DNA of 64,000 bases, taken from Ohtaekwangia koreensis (GTDB lineage: Bacteria; Bacteroidota; Bacteroidia; Cytophagales; Cyclobacteriaceae). Below are positions 1 through 9,941 of this stretch, in pieces. The notes under the pieces were generated by a model. That model made no database searches. It worked only from the letters and a program-made list of their open reading frames with translations, and had not been told where the DNA came from. Position 1 is the stretch's first letter, and every line of letters starts with the position of its first letter. Both the position numbers and the translations under genes were made by a program. The stretch spans positions 5,001-69,000 of the forward strand of contig NZ_FUZU01000005.1 in NCBI RefSeq assembly GCF_900167975.1, read 5' to 3'.

Positions 1-637
<637 letters not shown>

Positions 638-794
638 GCCCCGGGTTCTAGCAATAGGATCCGGGGTAACAACGAAAAACAATCTTATGTGCTTGCTTTA
701 CATTACTAACTTTAATACTTCTACTCTTTTGCCAATACTGTCAAAGAAATATTGAAAGGGTTGCTTTTAGATAAGTGACGAACCTTTAAGATTT
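638..794 (+). other. 23S-5S internal transcribed spacer
   Basis: About 155 bases separate the two rRNAs. The spacer is AT-rich in its 3' half. No tRNA cloverleaf or open frame is visible, and the GGCCCCGGGTTC/GGATCCGGGG segment at about 637-667 probably forms part of the 23S processing stem. Confidence 0.6.
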
Positions 795-905
795 TAAGGT
801 GACTATAGCGGTGGGGATCACCTCTTCCCATTCCGAACAGAGCAGTTAAGCCCGCCAGCGCTGATGGTACTGGGATAATACCTGGGAGAGTAAGTCGTTG
901 CCTTT
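795..905 (+). rRNA. rrf: 5S ribosomal RNA
   Basis: The conserved 5S body is present (GGTGACTATAGCGG near the 5' side, CATTCCGAACAG in the middle, GGGAGAGTA near the 3' side). The terminal helix can be drawn by pairing AAGG at 796-799 with CCTT at 901-904. The length of about 110 nt fits Bacteroidota 5S. It completes the rRNA operon. Confidence 0.95.
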
Positions 906-918
906 CTTTTACTAACTA

Positions 919-950
919 AGCCTTTGGATAACCTCCAAAGGCTTTTTTTG
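919..950 (+). terminator. rRNA operon intrinsic terminator
   Basis: A 10-bp perfect stem (919-928 with 934-943) with a 5-nt loop is followed by a run of T residues. It lies 14 nt after the 5S gene and ends the rRNA transcript. Confidence 0.9.
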
Positions 951-1286
951 TTTTACAACCTAGCCCACAAACATCATTCACTAAGCTCACATGAAGTAAC
1001 CCGCAATAAATCTGGTAGAAACAAACTCATCCCTTGAGGATACAGGTCATATCCCTGTTTTAAGTCTAGACTATAGATCTGCATACTCTTCGATTGCAGG
1101 TTATAAGATAGAACAAGAAAATAATCGACTAGATGTATGCCCCTTAGAACTGGAGCACGTTTAATGTGAGACAATTAGTTGACTGAAAACAATTCAAATT
1201 CTGTCGGTCTTAACCAAGTCAACGGAGAATTTGATACTATATATGATGGGAATTGAAATCCAGTCAACAAGCATAAGTATGCATAG
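951..1286. other. Intergenic stretch without a convincing gene
   Basis: About 335 bases lie between the rRNA terminator and the stop of the minus-strand kinase. A 66-codon open frame on the minus strand (974-1174) has no signal peptide, domain or neighbour support and I do not call it. No tRNA, repeat or strong promoter was seen. Confidence 0.5.
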
Positions 1287-3350
1287 TTAAATTGGAAACT
1301 TAACTACAAACTCACTTCCCTTTCCTTCTTCAGAGGTTAAATCTATTTTACCTTTCAATCGATCGACCAGTGTTTTCACAATGGCTAAGCCTAATCCGTT
1401 TGAAGTTTCTCCAGCTGTTGGACGTGCGCTTAATTTTTTGAATTTCTGAAATAGATGAACCTTGTCTTGTTCTGAAAATCCAGGTCCGTGATCTTTCACT
1501 GAAATCCAAAAGTGAGAAGAAGAACGGCCTGCAGATACTTCTATACTTGAATTCCGTTTAGAAAACTTGATGGCATTTGAAATCAGATTATCAACGATGC
1601 GATTAAGATAGTCAGCATCTATATTTACTTCTTCATTTTCAATGCGCGTAATGTGAAGATGTATATTTTTAGATTCAGCAGATGGACCAAAAGCATCTAT
1701 CTTATCTAAAAGGAAACGACTGACATCGAAGACCGAATAGTTAGGCTCTGCATTTTCTTCGAGCATATGTACATCAAGTAAGTCTTTGATAAGGTCCAAC
1801 CCCGATTGAGTTGCGTTCTTAGTCATCTGCACATATACTTTATTATCTTCGGTAAGATGTCCCTCAAGTTCCATCAGGTCAGCTATACCCTTTATCCTAT
1901 TGAGTGGTGATTTTAAATCATGCGCGACAATGCTCATGATCGTATCCTTTTCATGATTGATATCGGAGAGCTCTTGATTTCTTCTGGATAATTTTTCGTT
2001 TTGTTCTACGATCTCTTCACGTTGATTAGCAATAAATTGATTTTGCTGTGCAAGCCGTTCGTTAATCTCCCTTCGCTTCTTGCCATTACGCCATTGCACC
2101 AATCCAAGTATACTTACAAATCCTATAATGACAATGAGTACTATATTTTGAAGCTTCTGTTGCTGTATAATGGCCCCGTTTTTTTCTTCATTTGCTTTTA
2201 GCAATTGATTCTCTTGCTCTTTTCGTTGAATCTCAATTTCAAACTGAAGCCGCTCAACCTGTCGGGTTAAATCAAGATCCTTTATAGAATCCTTTAGTAT
2301 CAAGTATTGATTCTGATGTGAGAGGCTCCCTGTTTTATCGTGCTTCTTCTCTGATAGTTTCCATAGCCAATAATAAGCTTCCATTTTAGAGGACAGATCA
2401 TTTGACTTTGCTGCCATGTCAAGCGCCATGTTAAGGTATCTCTTGCTTTCTGATAGGTCATTTTTAGTATACATGATCTGACCCATAGTAAGATAGGCTT
2501 GTGGCAAAATGCGTACAACATTCTTCTTCAGTATGACCTCAAGACCTTCCTTGCATATTGATTCCGCTTCTTCGAGTAGCCCTTTTCGCAAATAGCTTTG
2601 AGATATATAGGTCTTAATGTCGGCAAGATTTACTTCATCATTGATAACGTGTCCCGCAGAATCTGCTAAATGTAAATAGCGAAGTGCTTTGTCGTGGTCG
2701 TTTGTTTCTTGCGATAGCCTTCCCAATTGACCCAGTGCTGACATGATATCACGTGTGTTATTCAGCGATAACCTGATATTGTAGGCTTTCAGGTAATTGC
2801 TTTCGGCTTTAACATAATCATGCTGTAGTTTATATAGCGCAGCGAGGCTCTGATATGTATATGCCAAGCCGGATAAATCATCTATCGCCTCGAATAGAGA
2901 CAATGCACGAATAAAATGTTCATACGATCGGGAGAGTAATCCTTGTTCGAAAAAAAGTCTGCCAAGATTATTATTTGTGTGTGCAATTTGTGAAGAATCC
3001 TTTTGGGCTGCGGAGACACGAAGCGCCTCATCGTACGTTTCAAATGCTGTGATGCGATTGCCTTTATAGTTATAGGCGACCCCCATGAAATTAAGTGGCT
3101 TTGCTAAACCTTTTGAGAGGTTCAGCTTCTTGCCCAACGCCAATGCTTTTTGTGAGTAATAAATTGTGCTGTCGGGATTAGCCCAGCGATGTTCCCAGGC
3201 AAGATCATTCAGTAATTCAAATTTCTTTTGGTCTTCCGCTGTATATGATTTGACACGTAATCTAAGACTATCAATTAATTGAATATTTTGCGAAAAGGAA
3301 GATGTCCAATAGAATAGTAGCGAAGAGAGGAAAATAAGGGTTTTGTTCAC
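1287..3350 (-). CDS. TPR-containing sensor histidine kinase
   Basis: This 687-residue protein is predicted to be a membrane-anchored sensor kinase. A signal peptide (about 1-21) is followed by a helical tetratricopeptide solenoid (about 30-345), a coiled coil, one membrane segment (402-420) and a second coiled coil. The cytoplasmic kinase has phospho-acceptor His477 in a HDLKSP box, an N-box (about 582-596), a G1 box DHGPGF (620-625) and a GLGLAIV G2 box near 652. The periplasmic TPR sensor layout is common in Bacteroidota. No response regulator is adjacent, so it is an orphan kinase and its signal and partner are unknown. An intact catalytic core suggests it is active. Confidence 0.92.
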   Translation of the reverse strand: MNKTLIFLSSLLFYWTSSFSQNIQLIDSLRLRVKSYTAEDQKKFELLNDLAWEHRWANPDSTIYYSQKALALGKKLNLSKGLAKPLNFMGVAYNYKGNRITAFETYDEALRVSAAQKDSSQIAHTNNNLGRLFFEQGLLSRSYEHFIRALSLFEAIDDLSGLAYTYQSLAALYKLQHDYVKAESNYLKAYNIRLSLNNTRDIMSALGQLGRLSQETNDHDKALRYLHLADSAGHVINDEVNLADIKTYISQSYLRKGLLEEAESICKEGLEVILKKNVVRILPQAYLTMGQIMYTKNDLSESKRYLNMALDMAAKSNDLSSKMEAYYWLWKLSEKKHDKTGSLSHQNQYLILKDSIKDLDLTRQVERLQFEIEIQRKEQENQLLKANEEKNGAIIQQQKLQNIVLIVIIGFVSILGLVQWRNGKKRREINERLAQQNQFIANQREEIVEQNEKLSRRNQELSDINHEKDTIMSIVAHDLKSPLNRIKGIADLMELEGHLTEDNKVYVQMTKNATQSGLDLIKDLLDVHMLEENAEPNYSVFDVSRFLLDKIDAFGPSAESKNIHLHITRIENEEVNIDADYLNRIVDNLISNAIKFSKRNSSIEVSAGRSSSHFWISVKDHGPGFSEQDKVHLFQKFKKLSARPTAGETSNGLGLAIVKTLVDRLKGKIDLTSEEGKGSEFVVKFPI

Positions 3351-3427
3351 TATGGGTTGGGGTCTTTACAAATAGAAAGATTGTAATAAAGTTACGATTT
3401 CCCAAACGTAAAGCGGAACAGAAAGGG

Positions 3428-4723
3428 TTAGTCTTCCTCAACAAAATTCATATCACGGCCATACGTTTCATCGATTAATCGTAAGGCAATTAAAGCAACG
3501 ACAATCGTAAGGAGTCCTACGACCAACGCTCCATAAATCATCCCGGCATTCTTTGCGTTTATATCACCTAACGAAAGGCTATAGTGTTGATGAATACTAT
3601 CACGCAAGAATTTAAAAAGCAGAGTAAGCGGAATAACAGTTCCACGAATAAAGTTAGGTACAGAAGTAGCCACCGTTGATCTCAGGTTAGTGCCAAACTG
3701 CTCTGCAGCAATTGTTACGAACAACGCCCAGTACCCTATACCAACTCCAAGAATAAAACAGGTTATATAAAAGAAGCCTGCATCTTTTATGGGAGTGAAG
3801 AGATAAAAGACAATGAAACAGAGCGTCAGTAAAATAAATATTAAAACAATTTTTTTACGCGATTTAATGATCTGGCTGGAGAAACCACTTGCAAGATCAC
3901 CAACTGCAAGGCCGATATAGCTATACATAATTGCGTTCCCCGTAGTCACAGTTCCTGTAATAGATAACGCTGTAGCAAATTCTGGAGAGAACGTGACAAG
4001 TATACCGATGACATACCAGATTGGTAAGCCTATAAATATACATCCAAGAAACTTGACTAATCGTGTACGATTTGTGAATAGCTGAAAGAAATTACCACGC
4101 TCAAGTTTCCTTTCTTTGGATTTGAGAAACACATGCGACTCAAAAACACTTACGCGGGCGATCAGCAATAATAACCCCATACCGCCACCAATAAAAAATG
4201 ATATCTGCCACGACTCAAAAGAGGAAGACGCAAATTTGGTTTGTGAAACAAGATTGCCCACCACTGCGCCCATTAGCCCTACCGTTGCAATGATCGTTGT
4301 ACCATATCCCCTTAGATTTGAGGGAAGTGATTCCGATACAAGTGTGACACCAGCCCCCAATTCACCGGCCAATCCTATACCTGCTATAAACCGGAGTACT
4401 ACATATTGATCCACAGTAGTGATAAATCCGTTCGCTATATTTGCGAGAGAGTATAATAAGATAGAGCCAAACAAAACCGATAACCGGCCGCGCTTGTCTC
4501 CCATGATTCCCCAGATGATACCCCCCACTAACAAGCCCGCCATCTGAACACGAAGAAGATGTTCACCTTGATCGAACAACTGATCTTCCGGTATACCCAA
4601 TGAAATTAAACTGGGTTTTCGTACAATACTAAAAAGAAGAAGATCATATATATCTACAAAGTAGCCTAACGCAGCAACGATAACAGGCAGGCTCCACAGT
4701 GGCTTGAACTTGCTTTCATTCAT
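3428..4723 (-). CDS. MFS transporter (metabolite/H+ symporter-like)
   Basis: The 431-residue integral membrane protein has about twelve hydrophobic segments. A major-facilitator motif A, GDKRGR, follows the second segment near residue 76, and the layout recalls the MHS/AAHS-type organic-acid and aromatic-acid symporters. The gene overlaps the PLDc_N gene upstream by 4 nt (ATGA-type junction), so it is probably the last gene of the ompA-like/PLDc_N/MFS operon. The substrate cannot be told from the sequence. A sugar or organic acid carrier is possible. Confidence 0.85.
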   Translation of the reverse strand: MNESKFKPLWSLPVIVAALGYFVDIYDLLLFSIVRKPSLISLGIPEDQLFDQGEHLLRVQMAGLLVGGIIWGIMGDKRGRLSVLFGSILLYSLANIANGFITTVDQYVVLRFIAGIGLAGELGAGVTLVSESLPSNLRGYGTTIIATVGLMGAVVGNLVSQTKFASSSFESWQISFFIGGGMGLLLLIARVSVFESHVFLKSKERKLERGNFFQLFTNRTRLVKFLGCIFIGLPIWYVIGILVTFSPEFATALSITGTVTTGNAIMYSYIGLAVGDLASGFSSQIIKSRKKIVLIFILLTLCFIVFYLFTPIKDAGFFYITCFILGVGIGYWALFVTIAAEQFGTNLRSTVATSVPNFIRGTVIPLTLLFKFLRDSIHQHYSLSLGDINAKNAGMIYGALVVGLLTIVVALIALRLIDETYGRDMNFVEED

Positions 4724-4908
4724 AACTTATTCTTTCCTATAAGGTAGTATAAAATTGGCCCTAGTATCGGCAACAGTATAACAACAATGATCCAAAGTAT
4801 TTTCTTCTCCGTTTCTTTATTACTCCGAAGTATATCCAGAATGATTACGATATCGATAATCAGGATTAAAAGCGAAATTAGTCTTCCCATAGTTTTAGTT
4901 GTTTTCAA
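4720..4908 (-). CDS. Small PLDc_N-domain membrane protein
   Basis: The protein has 62 residues and two hydrophobic helices, with the sequence KKILWIIVVILLPILGPILY, which is typical of the PLDc_N domain (the membrane region preceding phospholipase D/cardiolipin synthase domains). Here it stands alone without a catalytic domain. It overlaps the upstream OmpA-like gene by 14 nt. An alternative ATG six codons in (MGRLISLL, at 4890) would remove that overlap and gives an equally good protein. Function is unknown. Confidence 0.75.
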   Translation of the reverse strand: MKTTKTMGRLISLLILIIDIVIILDILRSNKETEKKILWIIVVILLPILGPILYYLIGKNKL

Positions 4909-5842
4909 GTATCCTGAATAACTCGTCCAGGTTCGGAGTGATTATAATTTCAGTTCTTCTGTTCTTTTGTTTATTCTGTTGTGAATCATTAGATGCTAAC
5001 GGCATAAATTCTCCACGGCCAGAAGCTGTCACTTGCTGAGGCGATACACCAGACTTTGTTAAAATCTTAGTGATTGATGTAGCACGCATCACGCTCAGAT
5101 CCCAGTTGTCTTGCATATACTGTGATTTTTTGGAGATCGGTACATTATCAGTATGACCTTCAACCATAATATTAATATCCTTCTGATCCTTTATAGCTTT
5201 TGCCAGTTGCTGCAGGGCTGTAACTCCTTTAGCATCCACTTCAATACTGCCTGATCCAAACAGTAATTGCTCTGCGAGTGACACATATACTTTACCATTC
5301 TTTACTTTCACAGTAATGTCGTTCTCTTTAAAGTTAAGCAATGCATTGCTAATTTTATTCTTAAGGTCTTGAACAGCTTTGTCTTTACTCGCAAGTACTT
5401 GCTCCAGTTCCTTTACTTTCTTTTCACGTTCTGCAAGACTGTTACTTAATGAATCATTTTCTCTCCGCGTCTGCTCCAGATTTTCCTGAATCGAAAGAAG
5501 CTGCTCTTGTTGTTGCACAAGATCGCGCGTCTGCCGACCACTGCTCGTTAGTAAATTCTTATAGTTGCTATTCAATTGACTGTGTTCCTTTTCAAGTTCT
5601 GCAAGTCGCTGGCTCTTATTTCTTTTTTCAATTCCAAGTTTAGTCGTGTCTTCTTTAAGTTTTTTCAACTGTTGTGATAGCGAATCAAGATTGGCATTCG
5701 CCTTATCAAGTTGAGATGAACGATCTGCAAGGTCAGCTTCCGTTCTTACTTTCTGTGCCAGGAGTTCATCGTATTTCTTTTTGCTTACAATACATGACGA
5801 AAAAATAAGGGTGATAAAAAGTGGTAATAATACTTTCTTCAT
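4895..5842 (-). CDS. OmpA-family peptidoglycan-associated lipoprotein with coiled coil
   Basis: The 315-residue protein has a lipoprotein signal with FSSC and lipidated Cys17, then a long coiled coil (about 25-165) rich in Lys/Glu/Gln/Leu heptads. A C-terminal OmpA-like domain (about 180-310) carries VEGHTDNVP and NRRTEI, the residues that hold diaminopimelate of peptidoglycan. It probably sits in the outer membrane and reaches the cell wall through the coiled coil. It is first in an operon with a PLDc_N protein and an MFS carrier. The exact role (envelope spacing or anchoring) is inferred. Confidence 0.9.
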   Translation of the reverse strand: MKKVLLPLFITLIFSSCIVSKKKYDELLAQKVRTEADLADRSSQLDKANANLDSLSQQLKKLKEDTTKLGIEKRNKSQRLAELEKEHSQLNSNYKNLLTSSGRQTRDLVQQQEQLLSIQENLEQTRRENDSLSNSLAEREKKVKELEQVLASKDKAVQDLKNKISNALLNFKENDITVKVKNGKVYVSLAEQLLFGSGSIEVDAKGVTALQQLAKAIKDQKDINIMVEGHTDNVPISKKSQYMQDNWDLSVMRATSITKILTKSGVSPQQVTASGRGEFMPLASNDSQQNKQKNRRTEIIITPNLDELFRILENN

Positions 5843-6041
5843 AGGTTAAGAGTGAGTTCAAAAAATGTGACACAAATTAATAATTATTATTTACTTCCAA
5901 CCATCTGCTATAGCATTGTGTCTAATGCACGAACCTGAAATAATTCAACTGGTTTTTGAAACCATCCTAAGCCGTTTTTCCGTAAAAGAGCTATTGAATT
6001 TTTAACCTATATAGAAAACAAATTTTCTAAATAAAACCCTT

Positions 6042-7142
6042 ATGACTATTACAAAACGACTGCTCTCTATGGCAGCCCTTACCGCTGTTATCGGATTCTC
6101 TTCATGTGACAATGATGATGACAAAAAAGACAGTAATCAGCTTTCTAAAGATCAAGCGAAAGCTACTATCTCTACATTCAATTCGGATGCTAAAAACGAT
6201 CTGCAAGATTTATCGGATGCAGATGGTTTAAAAGCTGTTAAAGATCTGTTTAACCTTGTGGATACAGATGACCCTTTCGGAAGAATAGGAACTGATCGCA
6301 AGAAGATCCGTCACTTCTTTCAAGAAAAAGGCACTGACTTCAAAAAAGTATTCACTAAAAACACGAATGGCCGGGTAGCACAAGAAGCATTTGATTTCGA
6401 AGCGAACCTCGGTATATATGTATGGAACCCGGAATTAGGTGAAGCCGGAGAGTTTGAACGTGTCAGCGATGCTGAAGTAATTGAAATTCAGTTTCCAACC
6501 GAGGGATCTTCTACCAATGATGCAAAACTTACGCTTGAAGGATATAGCGAAATAGAATTCTTCGATGAAGAATTTCAGGAAACATACTATGAACCGGAAT
6601 TACTCGATGCGCACCTCCATGTTGATGGAGTAAAAGTAGCATCTATATACCTTGAAGCAGAGTGGGACGAAAGTGGCTTTCCGTTGGCAGCTTCGGTAGT
6701 ATTCAACGTTGCCCCCTATAAAGTTAGCATTGAATTCGATGATAACGCAGCAACTTCATCCTATATCAATATTTCCCTTCTACAAAATCAACAAACATTA
6801 TTGGCTACAAGTGTTACGCTTAAGTATAAGAACAGTTCTAAATCAGAAGAAAGTCTTACAAGCGTTGACGGTTACGTTCAATTGAAAAACCTGAAAGTGA
6901 AAGGTATAATTAATGGAGAAGAGTTGAACAAGCCTGAAATAGATTGGAATAAAATTATCAAAGCTGCACTCTACGATGGTAATGATAAAAAATTAGGTGA
7001 TATAATTCATGTTGAAGAAAACGGAGCATATATTCCTTACATCCAGTATATCGATGGCTCGAAAGAGAAACTGGAGACTGTTCTGCAACCTGTTGTAGAT
7101 GAAATTGAAAACCTGAAGGAAGATTTTGAAATCAATAGCTAA
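6042..7142 (+). CDS. Hypothetical surface lipoprotein
   Basis: The 366-residue protein begins with a lipoprotein signal ending SSC at Cys22. The Asp-rich CDNDDDKKD that follows resembles the acidic lipoprotein export signal that sends Bacteroidota lipoproteins to the cell surface. The mature part is acidic, mostly beta-type by appearance, and matches no domain I recognise. It is transcribed alone, divergently from the ompA-like operon, and ends in its own terminator. Confidence 0.75.
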   Translation: MTITKRLLSMAALTAVIGFSSCDNDDDKKDSNQLSKDQAKATISTFNSDAKNDLQDLSDADGLKAVKDLFNLVDTDDPFGRIGTDRKKIRHFFQEKGTDFKKVFTKNTNGRVAQEAFDFEANLGIYVWNPELGEAGEFERVSDAEVIEIQFPTEGSSTNDAKLTLEGYSEIEFFDEEFQETYYEPELLDAHLHVDGVKVASIYLEAEWDESGFPLAASVVFNVAPYKVSIEFDDNAATSSYINISLLQNQQTLLATSVTLKYKNSSKSEESLTSVDGYVQLKNLKVKGIINGEELNKPEIDWNKIIKAALYDGNDKKLGDIIHVEENGAYIPYIQYIDGSKEKLETVLQPVVDEIENLKEDFEINS

Positions 7143-7163
7143 CACAATACCCCTCTCTATCTT

Positions 7164-7191
7164 AAAGGACTGTTTATACAGTCCTTTTTTA
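7164..7191 (+). terminator. Intrinsic terminator after the surface lipoprotein gene
   Basis: A 10-bp stem (7164-7173 with 7178-7187) with a TTAT loop runs into six T residues, 21 nt past the stop codon. Confidence 0.9.
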
Positions 7192-7256
7192 TTTACCCGA
7201 AGCCGTAGGAAATATATTCTTATTCGCTACTTTCAATGATCTAAAAAATCAATGAC

Positions 7257-8114
7257 ATGGAAGGAATGTTAAAACCCGGAAGCTTGAAAGATAGAACCAT
7301 CATTATAACGGGTGGCGGAACCGGACTAGGCCGATCAATGGGGAAATACTTTTTGGAACTTGGTGCGAACCTTGTAATCACCAGCCGTAAAAAAGATGTA
7401 TTGGATAAATCGGCTGATGAGTTGATGAAAGAAACGGGTGGAAAAGTATTGGCCGTTACCTGTGATGTTCGCAAATATGAAGAGATCGATAATGTTATTA
7501 AAACAACAGAAGCTACGTTTGGACAAATTCATGGAGTGCTTAATAATGCAGCCGGTAATTTTATAAGTCCAACGGAGCGCCTTTCACATCGCGCATTTGA
7601 TATAGTAGTAGATATAGTATTAAAAGGTACATATTATACAACACTTGCTGCAGGTAAAAACTGGATTGAAAAAAAGCAGCCTGGAGTTTTTCTAAATATA
7701 GTTACAACCTATGCATGGACGGGTTCCGGATATGTAGTGCCCTCTGCGTGTGGTAAAGCAGGTGTGCTTGCGTTAACAAGGTCGCTTGCTGTTGAGTGGG
7801 CAAAGTACAAGATCAGAAGTAACGCAATTGCCCCCGGACCGTTCCCCACTGAAGGTGCATGGAGTCGCTTGTTACCCGGTGAGTTAGTAGAAAAATTTGA
7901 TCCCGCACAACGCGTTCCATTGAAACGTGTTGGTGAGCACCAGGAACTCGCTAACCTGGCTGCATATTTAATGTCCGATTATTCCGCATACGTAAACGGT
8001 GAAGTGATTACCATCGATGGCGGTGAGTGGCTACGCAATGGCGGTGAGTTCAGTCACCTTGAAACTATACCAGAGACCATGTGGGACATGATTGAAAAAG
8101 GGCGTGGTAAGTAA
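7257..8114 (+). CDS. SDR-family 2,4-dienoyl-CoA reductase-like oxidoreductase
   Basis: The 285-residue short-chain dehydrogenase has the nucleotide motif TGGGTGLGR near residue 19 and NNAAG near 97. The active site is of the mammalian DECR1 type: Tyr in TYAWTGSG lies 15 residues before Lys in SACGK, with Ser instead of Tyr at the usual YxxxK position. Such enzymes reduce 2,4-dienoyl-CoA with NADPH during oxidation of polyunsaturated fatty acids. The tail GPFPTEGAWSRL also matches DECR. Start may be Met1 or Met4 (7266). It precedes bioF by 60 nt but probably has a separate role. Confidence 0.85.
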   Translation: MEGMLKPGSLKDRTIIITGGGTGLGRSMGKYFLELGANLVITSRKKDVLDKSADELMKETGGKVLAVTCDVRKYEEIDNVIKTTEATFGQIHGVLNNAAGNFISPTERLSHRAFDIVVDIVLKGTYYTTLAAGKNWIEKKQPGVFLNIVTTYAWTGSGYVVPSACGKAGVLALTRSLAVEWAKYKIRSNAIAPGPFPTEGAWSRLLPGELVEKFDPAQRVPLKRVGEHQELANLAAYLMSDYSAYVNGEVITIDGGEWLRNGGEFSHLETIPETMWDMIEKGRGK

Positions 8115-8145
8115 CCACGTGATTCGTTGAAGCAGAAAGCTATAT

Positions 8146-8169
8146 CTTGATCAAAGATTTATATTTTTG
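8146..8169 (+). promoter_or_regulatory. Possible bioF promoter -7 element and overlapping palindrome
   Basis: TATTTTTG at 8162-8169 matches the Bacteroidota -7 consensus TAnnTTTG, but no good -33 TTTG lies at the usual distance. Eight bases upstream is the perfect palindrome TTGATCAA (8146-8153), placed like an operator. With only four bases between the element and the ATG at 8174, the transcript would be leaderless or nearly so. Regulation by a biotin repressor is speculation. Confidence 0.4.
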
Positions 8170-8173
8170 ACGC

Positions 8174-9313
8174 ATGGATGCATGGAGAAAAGAATTGCAG
8201 GGACGTTTGAAGGCTCGCGAAAAAGAAGGATTACTCAGAACTCTGAAGTATACTTCTGATCAAATTGATTTTTCTTCCAATGATTACCTTGGTCTTTCGC
8301 GTTCTGAGTCATTGTTCAATGAGATTCACCAGGAACTTGATGCGCTTACTATAAAAAGAAATGGCGCAACAGGCTCACGATTGCTGGCTGGCAACACTGA
8401 GTATTACGAAGAAACCGAGTCCCGCCTGGCTAAGATTTTTAAGGCAGACGCATCACTGATTTTTAACTCTGGCTATACTGCCAACCTGGCTGTATTATCA
8501 TCATTACCCCAACGTAATGACACTATACTTTACGATGAACTTGCACATGCCTGTATAAAAGATGGTGCACGGCTAAGTCTCGCCAAACGTTATAGCTTTC
8601 GGCATAATGATTTGAATGACCTCGAAGCTAAACTCAAGCGGGCAGAAGGCAAGATATATATAGCAGTTGAATCCATATATTCTATGGATGGCGATCAATG
8701 TCCTTTGCAAGAGCTGGTTTCGCTTTCAGAGAAGTACAATGCCTTTATAATTTTGGATGAAGCCCACAGCACCGGTGTGATGGGGGAACAGGGGAGCGGT
8801 CTTGCCGTTTCGTTGAACGTGCATTCCAAAATTGCAGTGCGTGTATATACGTTTGGCAAAGCAATGGGTATACATGGAGCTTGTGTTGCAGGGAACAATG
8901 ATCTGCATGACTACCTGATTAATTTTGCCCGGCCTTTTATCTATACCACAGCATTGCCTCCACACAGTATTGCCGCGATAGACTGTGCTTTCAAATATCT
9001 AAGCAATAATATATATCTGCAGGAACGGCTCCGGAATAATATCCAGTTTTTTTTACATGCTGTTCAGGACTTGCCGAACAGAACGATCAGTACGAGCGCA
9101 ATTCAGACGGCTATATATCCCGGCAACGAGAACGCAAGAATAGCAGCAACAGAATTGCAACAGAAAGGTTTCGATGTTCGCCCTATACTTTCTCCCACTG
9201 TACCAAAAGGATCTGAACGACTGCGAATTTGCCTGCATACATTTAATACGAAGTCTGATATTGAAGCGCTTGCTTCCACATTGAAATCATTTCAGGCAGT
9301 GATGCATTCGTAA
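8174..9313 (+). CDS. bioF: 8-amino-7-oxononanoate synthase
   Basis: This 379-residue PLP enzyme condenses pimeloyl-ACP (or -CoA) with alanine to make 8-amino-7-oxononanoate, the first ring-forming step of biotin synthesis. Visible marks are SNDYLGL near residue 36, NGATGSRLL near 71, the DEAHSTGVMG aspartate that contacts the pyridine nitrogen near 196, and the PLP lysine in TFGKAMG near 228. It heads the bioF-bioD-bioA run, with 19 nt to bioD. Related 2-amino-3-ketobutyrate ligase is excluded mainly by context. bioB and bioC are not in the window. Confidence 0.95.
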   Translation: MDAWRKELQGRLKAREKEGLLRTLKYTSDQIDFSSNDYLGLSRSESLFNEIHQELDALTIKRNGATGSRLLAGNTEYYEETESRLAKIFKADASLIFNSGYTANLAVLSSLPQRNDTILYDELAHACIKDGARLSLAKRYSFRHNDLNDLEAKLKRAEGKIYIAVESIYSMDGDQCPLQELVSLSEKYNAFIILDEAHSTGVMGEQGSGLAVSLNVHSKIAVRVYTFGKAMGIHGACVAGNNDLHDYLINFARPFIYTTALPPHSIAAIDCAFKYLSNNIYLQERLRNNIQFFLHAVQDLPNRTISTSAIQTAIYPGNENARIAATELQQKGFDVRPILSPTVPKGSERLRICLHTFNTKSDIEALASTLKSFQAVMHS

Positions 9314-9332
9314 TTTACTATTAACTTTCCGC

Positions 9333-9941
9333 ATGAATTATTTTGTCACGGCTATCGACACAGACAGTGGTAAGACAATGGTATCTGCTATACTGTGTGA
9401 AGCATTGCAAGCTGATTACTGGAAGCCTGTACAGGCAGGCTTGCCGCGGGACGCAGACACCGTACAAAAACTTGTCGGCAACAACACAATAATTTTTCCG
9501 GAAGCATACGTATTAAAAACTCCGGCCTCACCACATGCAGCCGCTGCGTTGGATGGTATCACCATGAAGCTTTCGGGATTTATAGTTCCGCCAACGAAGA
9601 ACGATCTGGTGATCGAAGGTGCGGGTGGATGCCTGGTTCCATTGAACGATACTGATTTTGTTATTGACCTCGCAGCAAAAGTGGCTGATGTTGTTATACT
9701 GGTCGCTGATTTATACCTCGGTAGTATTAATCATACATTACTTACGGTTGAAGCATTGCGAAAACGAAACCTTCGTGTGAAAGGTATAATATTCAATGGT
9801 CAGCCGAATCGGGAGAGTGAAAGAATTATACTTCACCATTCAGGATTGCGTTGTCTATTGCGTATTGCCCGCGAAGAAACTATAGATCAGAATACAGTGA
9901 AGCGGTACGCTGATCTTCTAAAGGAAAACTGGAATGAATAA
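9333..9941 (+). CDS. bioD: Dethiobiotin synthetase
   Basis: The 202-residue enzyme carboxylates and closes 7,8-diaminononanoate with ATP to form dethiobiotin. It has YWKPVQAG near residue 30, the magnesium/substrate loop IEGAGGCLVPL near 94, and VILVADLYLGS near 124. The phosphate-binding loop reads AIDTDSGKT, where GTDTDVGKT is usual: Gly is replaced by Ala and the Val by Ser, while the essential GKT is intact. The 3' end overlaps bioA by 8 nt, suggesting coupled translation. Confidence 0.92.
   Translation: MNYFVTAIDTDSGKTMVSAILCEALQADYWKPVQAGLPRDADTVQKLVGNNTIIFPEAYVLKTPASPHAAAALDGITMKLSGFIVPPTKNDLVIEGAGGCLVPLNDTDFVIDLAAKVADVVILVADLYLGSINHTLLTVEALRKRNLRVKGIIFNGQPNRESERIILHHSGLRCLLRIAREETIDQNTVKRYADLLKENWNE

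Noticed and set aside
974-1174. 66-codon minus-strand frame in the gap after the rRNA operon
   Set aside because: No signal, domain, neighbour or start-site support; composition like the surrounding intergenic DNA.
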